Assembly: GCA_035265325.1 (NCBI GenBank)
Contig: DATFOS010000100.1
Location: 1-9,772 of the forward strand
Origin: DATCLS01 sp035265325
GTDB lineage: Bacteria; Actinomycetota; Acidimicrobiia; Acidimicrobiales; VFJN01
Length of the DNA stretch: 9,772 nt
Reading direction: 5' to 3'
Shown here: positions 6,695 through 9,772 of the stretch, piece after piece
Layout of the letters: the number at the start of each line of letters is the position of its first letter
How positions within the stretch are numbered: position 1 is the stretch's first letter
Program-made: the position numbers and the translations under genes
Notes under the pieces: model-generated
The model's database searches: none
Told to the model about the DNA's origin: nothing
The model's input: only the letters and a program-made list of their open reading frames with translations

Positions 6695-7867
6695 TCAGCG
6701 GCGCTTGGCGCGGACGGGCGGGTCCGGGCGTGGGGTCTCGTGGACGGGGGCCGTCTCGGGCTCCTCGTCCTCGTCGGGCGGCACCTCGCCGCTCGAGTTC
6801 TCGTGGACGGGGGCCAGGCGGTAGTCGACGTCGCCGTCCCCGTCGATGTCGATGAGGTCCTCGGGCTGCTCGACGGACGATCCCCGGTCGCGCCGCACCC
6901 ACACGCTCCGCTGCGGGAACGGCAGCTCGATACCCTCGTGGTAGAAGGCGTCGGCCAGCCGGCGGCGCAGCTCGCGGGTGACGGCGAACTGCTCGGACGG
7001 CTGGGTCTTGACCACGAGCCGGATGACGATGGCGTCGGGGCCCAGCTGCTCGATGCCCCACACCTCGGGCTCGTCGAGGATCTTCCCGCTCCACTCGGGC
7101 TCGCGCCACAGCCCGTCGGCGACCTGCTTGATCACGGACTGGGCCTCGTCGATGTCGGCCCCGTAGGCGATGCCCACGTCGAGCAGCGCCCGGGCCCACT
7201 GCTGCGACTTGTTGCCGACCCGCTCGATCATCCCGTTGGGGATGTGCCACACGGTGCCGTTGACGTCGCGCAGGCGGGTGGTCCGCAGCGAGACCTCCTC
7301 GACCGTGCCGCTGGCCTCGCCGGCGTCGATGATGTCGCCCACCCCGTACTGGTCCTCCGCCAGCATGAAGATGCCGGACAGGAAGTCCTTGACCAGGCTC
7401 TGGGCGCCGAAGCCGATGGCCACGCCTGCGATGCCGGCACCGGCGATCAGCGGTCCGAGGTTGACGCCCAGCTCGCCCAGCATCATCACGAGGGCGATGG
7501 TCCAGATACCGATCGTGGCGATCGACTGGAGGACCTGGGCCAGCGTGCGGGCCCGGGCCGCCGACCGCAGCGACAGCGACCCGGCGGGGACCACGGCGGC
7601 GGGCGCGCGGCGCTTGAGCCGGCGGATGCGCTCCTGCGCCTCGGGGTTGCCGATGCCGTCGGTGAAACGGTGGATGGCCCGGCGGACCAGCCGGTTGGCG
7701 ACCCACGCCAACACGAAGATCACGAGGATCCGCAGGGGCACGTTGAGTAGGTCGGTGGCCTCGGCCCACGCCTCGGACTCGGTCAGGTCGAGGACGCGCT
7801 GGCACGCCCACGAGGGGTCGGTGCCGCAGGCCTGCTCGACCTCGTCGGCCGTCTGCATGAAGGACAC
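6695..7867 (-). CDS. MscS-family small-conductance mechanosensitive ion channel
   Basis: Inner-membrane channel of 390 residues that opens under membrane tension and releases solutes on osmotic downshock. Hydrophobic segments lie at about 44-62 (PLRILVIFVLAWVANRLV) and 112-132, followed by the pore helix at about 135-165 (GAGIAGVAIGFGAQSLVKDFLSG in parts), the most diagnostic MscS stretch. The beta domain follows (QYGVGDIIDAGEASGTVEEVSLRTTRLRD, about 173-201), with IPNG at 209-212, then the mixed alpha/beta vestibule ending near ELPFPQRSVWV (314-323). Cys14 and Cys22 precede the first helix and could form an extracytoplasmic disulfide. The tail beyond 330 is acidic and probably disordered. 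It contains DIDGDGDVD (340-348) and two APVHE repeats, and ends basic. GTG 7867 has TACGGT eight bases upstream; ATG 7858 is an alternative. It lies 48 bases downstream of tetR on the same strand, so partial cotranscription is possible. Confidence 0.95.
   Translation of the reverse strand: MSFMQTADEVEQACGTDPSWACQRVLDLTESEAWAEATDLLNVPLRILVIFVLAWVANRLVRRAIHRFTDGIGNPEAQERIRRLKRRAPAAVVPAGSLSLRSAARARTLAQVLQSIATIGIWTIALVMMLGELGVNLGPLIAGAGIAGVAIGFGAQSLVKDFLSGIFMLAEDQYGVGDIIDAGEASGTVEEVSLRTTRLRDVNGTVWHIPNGMIERVGNKSQQWARALLDVGIAYGADIDEAQSVIKQVADGLWREPEWSGKILDEPEVWGIEQLGPDAIVIRLVVKTQPSEQFAVTRELRRRLADAFYHEGIELPFPQRSVWVRRDRGSSVEQPEDLIDIDGDGDVDYRLAPVHENSSGEVPPDEDEEPETAPVHETPRPDPPVRAKRR
6736..6815 (-). repeat. 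17-bp direct repeat inside the mscS tail
   Basis: TCTCGTGGACGGGGGCC occurs at 6736-6752 and again at 6799-6815 on the plus strand, exactly 63 bases apart, so in frame by 21 codons. Read on the coding strand it gives APVHE in both places (residues 352-356 and 373-377). The DNA identity, beyond what the peptide requires, suggests a duplication or conversion within the tail. Confidence 0.8.
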
Positions 7868-7875
7868 GGCGAACC

Positions 7876-7881
7876 ACCGTA
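7876..7881 (-). promoter_or_regulatory. Possible -10 box of the mscS gene
   Basis: TACGGT on the minus strand fits TANNNT and lies eight bases upstream of the GTG at 7867, which would give a leader of zero to two bases. No clear ribosome binding site is seen near the GTG. I see no convincing -35, and readthrough from tetR is an alternative source of the transcript. Confidence 0.35.
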
Positions 7882-7915
7882 ACCCTCGCCGCGCCGCCGC
7901 CCGAACGCCCCGGCG

Positions 7916-8815
7916 TCAGGCCGGGGGCATCCCCAGCGACAGGCCGATGCCGTCGAGCAGGCGGCGCAGGTTGCGCTCGAACCGGTCGTCGTCGGCGACG
8001 TGCTCGGCCACCTCGGCCCACGCCCCCTCGAGCCCGAGGTCCGCCACCATCGCCTGGAGCTGGGGGTAGTCGCCGGTGGCCAGCAGGCCGTTGACGTAGG
8101 CGGTCATCTCGTCCCTCCAGCGGTCGGCCGCCATCGGCGCGGTGTTGCGGTTCATCACCGCGAAGCCGAAGACGTACTCGTCGACCGTCCGCACGACGTC
8201 GAGCTTGACGCCGTAGGGCTGCTCGAGGCGGGAGACGGCGGCGAGCGACTGGTCGAAGTGGCGGACGCTGTTGGGGCCGAGCCCGGGCTCGTCGAGGACG
8301 TCGAGCATCCAGGGGTGGCGGTCGAACGCCGCCTTGGACCGGTGAGCGACGACCGTGATGGCGTCGCGCCAGTCGTCGGGCAGCACCTCGCCGTCGGGCA
8401 GGACCACCTCGCCCATCACCAGGTCGGTGACGAGCGTCATCAGCTCTTCCTTCGTCTTGACGTAGTGGTAGAGGGTCATCGTGCCGACGCCCAGCTCGGA
8501 GGCGATGCGGCGCATCGAGACGGCCTCGACCCCCTCGGCGTCGGCCAGGGCGACGGCGGCGGCGGCGATCTCGTCGCGGGTGAGACTGGCCCGCCGGGCG
8601 CCGGGCTCGCGGCGCGTCCAGACGTCGAGGGCGCCTCCCAGGCGGGTGCCGACCTGGTCGAGGAGCTCGGCCTTCATCGCGGAGCCGAGCGTGTTGCCCT
8701 CCAGGGCCCGCTCGAGCTTGCGGTCGAGCTTCTGCTCGAGCTTCTCGGCAACGACCTCGGCGACGAGGGCCCGCAGGGCCTCGGTGTCCTTGGTCACATC
8801 CTTCTCCCTTGCCAC
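7916..8815 (-). CDS. TetR-family transcriptional repressor with N-terminal coiled-coil-like extension
   Basis: Dimeric DNA-binding repressor of 299 residues, longer than the usual 190-250. The block VWTRREPGARRASLTRDEIAAAAVALADAEG (65-95) and the HTH VSMRRIASELGVGTMTLYHYVKTKEEL (99-125) are typical of TetR regulators with a TetR_C_1-like ligand domain. The C-terminal part (about 140-285) is helical, as expected for ligand binding and dimerisation. Such proteins normally begin just before the VWTR block. Here about 64 extra residues precede it, including KLEQKLDRKLERALEG (25-40), a four-residue tandem pattern with Leu/Lys spacing that predicts an amphipathic helix. GTG 8815 is used, with TACGCT six bases upstream. 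GTG 8797 with AGGGAG six bases before it is a strong alternative and still keeps the extension. It is divergent from the DrrA-like ATPase, so it probably represses that exporter and itself. The ligand is unknown. Confidence 0.93.
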   Translation of the reverse strand: MAREKDVTKDTEALRALVAEVVAEKLEQKLDRKLERALEGNTLGSAMKAELLDQVGTRLGGALDVWTRREPGARRASLTRDEIAAAAVALADAEGVEAVSMRRIASELGVGTMTLYHYVKTKEELMTLVTDLVMGEVVLPDGEVLPDDWRDAITVVAHRSKAAFDRHPWMLDVLDEPGLGPNSVRHFDQSLAAVSRLEQPYGVKLDVVRTVDEYVFGFAVMNRNTAPMAADRWRDEMTAYVNGLLATGDYPQLQAMVADLGLEGAWAEVAEHVADDDRFERNLRRLLDGIGLSLGMPPA

Positions 8816-8816
8816 T

Positions 8817-8892
8817 CGTACAGCGTACCGGTACGTTCACTCGTACTATGTACGACACACCGGTACGAGATACGAAAGCCGTACACGCTACG
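8817..8892. promoter_or_regulatory. Cluster of GTAC-core palindromes: TetR operators with overlapping divergent promoters
   Basis: Seven perfect CGTAC or GTACG pentamers lie in 76 bases, at 8817, 8824, 8831, 8842, 8850, 8863 and 8880. They build two exact palindromes: CGTACCGGTACG (8824-8835) and TCGTAC-TAT-GTACGA (8841-8855). CACTCGTAC is repeated at 8813 and 8838, and ACCGGTACG at 8827 and 8859. The first palindrome overlaps TACGCT (8827-8822 on the minus strand), the predicted -10 of tetR. The second is centred on the ATG of the ABC gene at 8848. A TANNNT box on the plus strand, TACGTT (8832-8837), could serve the ABC gene. Repressor bound here would block both promoters. The sites continue into the first 15 codons of the ABC gene. 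Confidence 0.75.
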
Positions 8893-9772
8893 AACCTGGG
8901 GAAGCGGTTCGGCGACCTGTGGGCGCTGCGAGGCCTCGACCTCGCGGTGCCCACCGGCACCGTCCTCGGGCTGCTGGGCCACAACGGCGCCGGCAAGACC
9001 ACCGCCATCCGCATCCTCACGACGCTGTCGCGGGCGACCGAGGGCAGCGCCCGGGTCGCCGGCCACGACGTCGCCGCCGAGGCCGCAGCCGTCCGCCGCC
9101 GCATCGGCGTCGCCGCCCAGCAGGCCACGGTCGACGGCCTGCTCACGGCACCCGCCAACCTGGTGATGATCGGGCGGCTCCACGGGCTCTCCGGCGCCGC
9201 GGCCCGCACCCGGGCCGACGAGCTGCTCGCCCGCTTCCACCTCGACGACGCCACCGACCGCCTGGTCAAGGCCTACTCGGGCGGCATGCGGCGGCGGCTC
9301 GACCTCGCCGCCAGCCTGGTCGGCTCCCCGTCCGTGCTGTTCCTCGACGAGCCCACGACCGGCCTCGACCCCCGCAGCCGCGGCGAGCTGTGGGGGGTGC
9401 TGCGCGAGCTGGTGCGCGATGGCACCACGATCGTCCTCACCACGCAGTACCTCGACGAGGCCGACCGGCTGGCCGACGACATCGTGGTCCTCGACCACGG
9501 CCGCACGGTCGCCCACGGCACCCCGGCCGAGCTGAAGGCCCGCGTCGGCGGCGAGCGCGTCGACGTGACGGTCTCGGCCCCGTCCGAGCTCGACATCGCC
9601 GCCCTCGCCACCGAGCGCTTCGCCACGGCCACCGCCTCCGTCGACGCCGAGGCCCTGCGGCTGACCGTGCCCGTCGCCCCCGACACCCGGGTGATGGACG
9701 TGATGCGGGCCCTCGACGCCGCCGGCGTCGACGCCCACGACGTGGCCCGCCGCAGCGCCACCCTCGACGACG
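8848..9772 (+). CDS. DrrA-type ABC exporter ATP-binding protein (partial, C-terminus beyond right edge)
   Basis: Cytoplasmic ATPase of a two-gene drug/lipid exporter of the daunorubicin-resistance (DrrA) type; 308 codons are present and the frame is open at the edge. Seen in order: LGKRFGDLWALRGLDLAVPTG (17-37 in part), Walker A GHNGAGKTT (44-52), Q-loop Gln at about 91-92, signature YSGGMRRRLDLA (143-154), Walker B SVLFLDEPT (162-170), D-loop GLDP (172-175) and TTQYLDEADRLADD (198-211). The switch position carries Gln rather than His, which is normal for DrrA relatives. The C-terminal part after residue 230 matches the DrrA accessory region. ATG 8848 is the only suitable start before the ATPase core. 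It has no visible ribosome binding site and sits in the middle of an operator palindrome. The permease (DrrB-like) gene is expected just downstream, outside the window. The substrate cannot be inferred from the ATPase. Confidence 0.94.
   Translation, partial: MYDTPVRDTKAVHATNLGKRFGDLWALRGLDLAVPTGTVLGLLGHNGAGKTTAIRILTTLSRATEGSARVAGHDVAAEAAAVRRRIGVAAQQATVDGLLTAPANLVMIGRLHGLSGAAARTRADELLARFHLDDATDRLVKAYSGGMRRRLDLAASLVGSPSVLFLDEPTTGLDPRSRGELWGVLRELVRDGTTIVLTTQYLDEADRLADDIVVLDHGRTVAHGTPAELKARVGGERVDVTVSAPSELDIAALATERFATATASVDAEALRLTVPVAPDTRVMDVMRALDAAGVDAHDVARRSATLDD

Noticed and set aside
8841..8855. Palindrome considered as an attachment site or restriction-modification target array
   Set aside because: No integrase, methylase or mobile gene is nearby, and the location between a TetR gene and an exporter gene explains the palindromes as operators.
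6210..9269. 1019-codon minus-strand ORF covering tetR, mscS and flanks
   Set aside because: Out of frame with both well-supported minus-strand genes; it runs over convergent and divergent gene boundaries and has no recognisable domain.

Overview
The window is very GC-rich (about three quarters by eye, not counted). Its codon style, GTG starts, short gaps and gene families indicate a high-GC actinobacterium. The valyl-tRNA synthetase belongs to the GWDDNG type seen in Streptomyces, and the MscS channel has the paired-cysteine N-terminus I associate with Acidimicrobiia-like lineages. The class assignment is inference, not proof. I see no tRNA, rRNA, CRISPR array, insertion sequence, integrase or phage gene.

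Layout, left to right. (1) Bases 1-932, minus strand: the N-terminal part of an unrecognised membrane protein with two hydrophobic segments joined by a long Ala/Gly/Pro/Thr-rich linker. It runs off the left edge. A hairpin followed by T5 separates it from the next gene. (2) 1051-1971, minus: a LysR-type regulator. It is divergent from (3) 2055-3107, plus: a class V-fold PLP-dependent aminotransferase/desulfurase-like enzyme. A perfect 9-bp inverted repeat lies in the AT-richer gap between them and is the obvious candidate operator. (4) 3104-4078, minus: a PAPS-dependent sulfotransferase. It converges on the PLP enzyme so tightly that both genes end inside the same palindromic CTAG. (5) 4096-6651, plus: valyl-tRNA synthetase, divergent from the sulfotransferase. 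(6) 6658-6691: a 10-bp GC hairpin between convergent genes. (7) 6695-7867, minus: an MscS-family mechanosensitive channel with an acidic, repeat-bearing tail. (8) 7916-8815, minus: a TetR-family regulator with an unusual coiled-coil-like N-terminal extension. (9) 8848 to the right edge, plus: the ATPase of a DrrA-type ABC exporter, truncated by the window end. Only 32 bases separate the last two start codons, and they are packed with GTAC-core palindromes.

Two regulatory modules can be read from the layout. One is a LysR regulator facing a small-molecule PLP enzyme. The other is a TetR repressor facing a drug-export ATPase and probably controlling both itself and the exporter. valS and the channel are housekeeping. 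Several starts (lysR, valS, tetR) have a TANNNT box exactly six bases upstream of a GTG, which suggests leaderless or near-leaderless transcripts. I found no convincing new multi-gene system. The least ordinary items are the operator cluster at 8817-8892, the TetR N-terminal extension, the left-edge membrane protein and the MscS tail.
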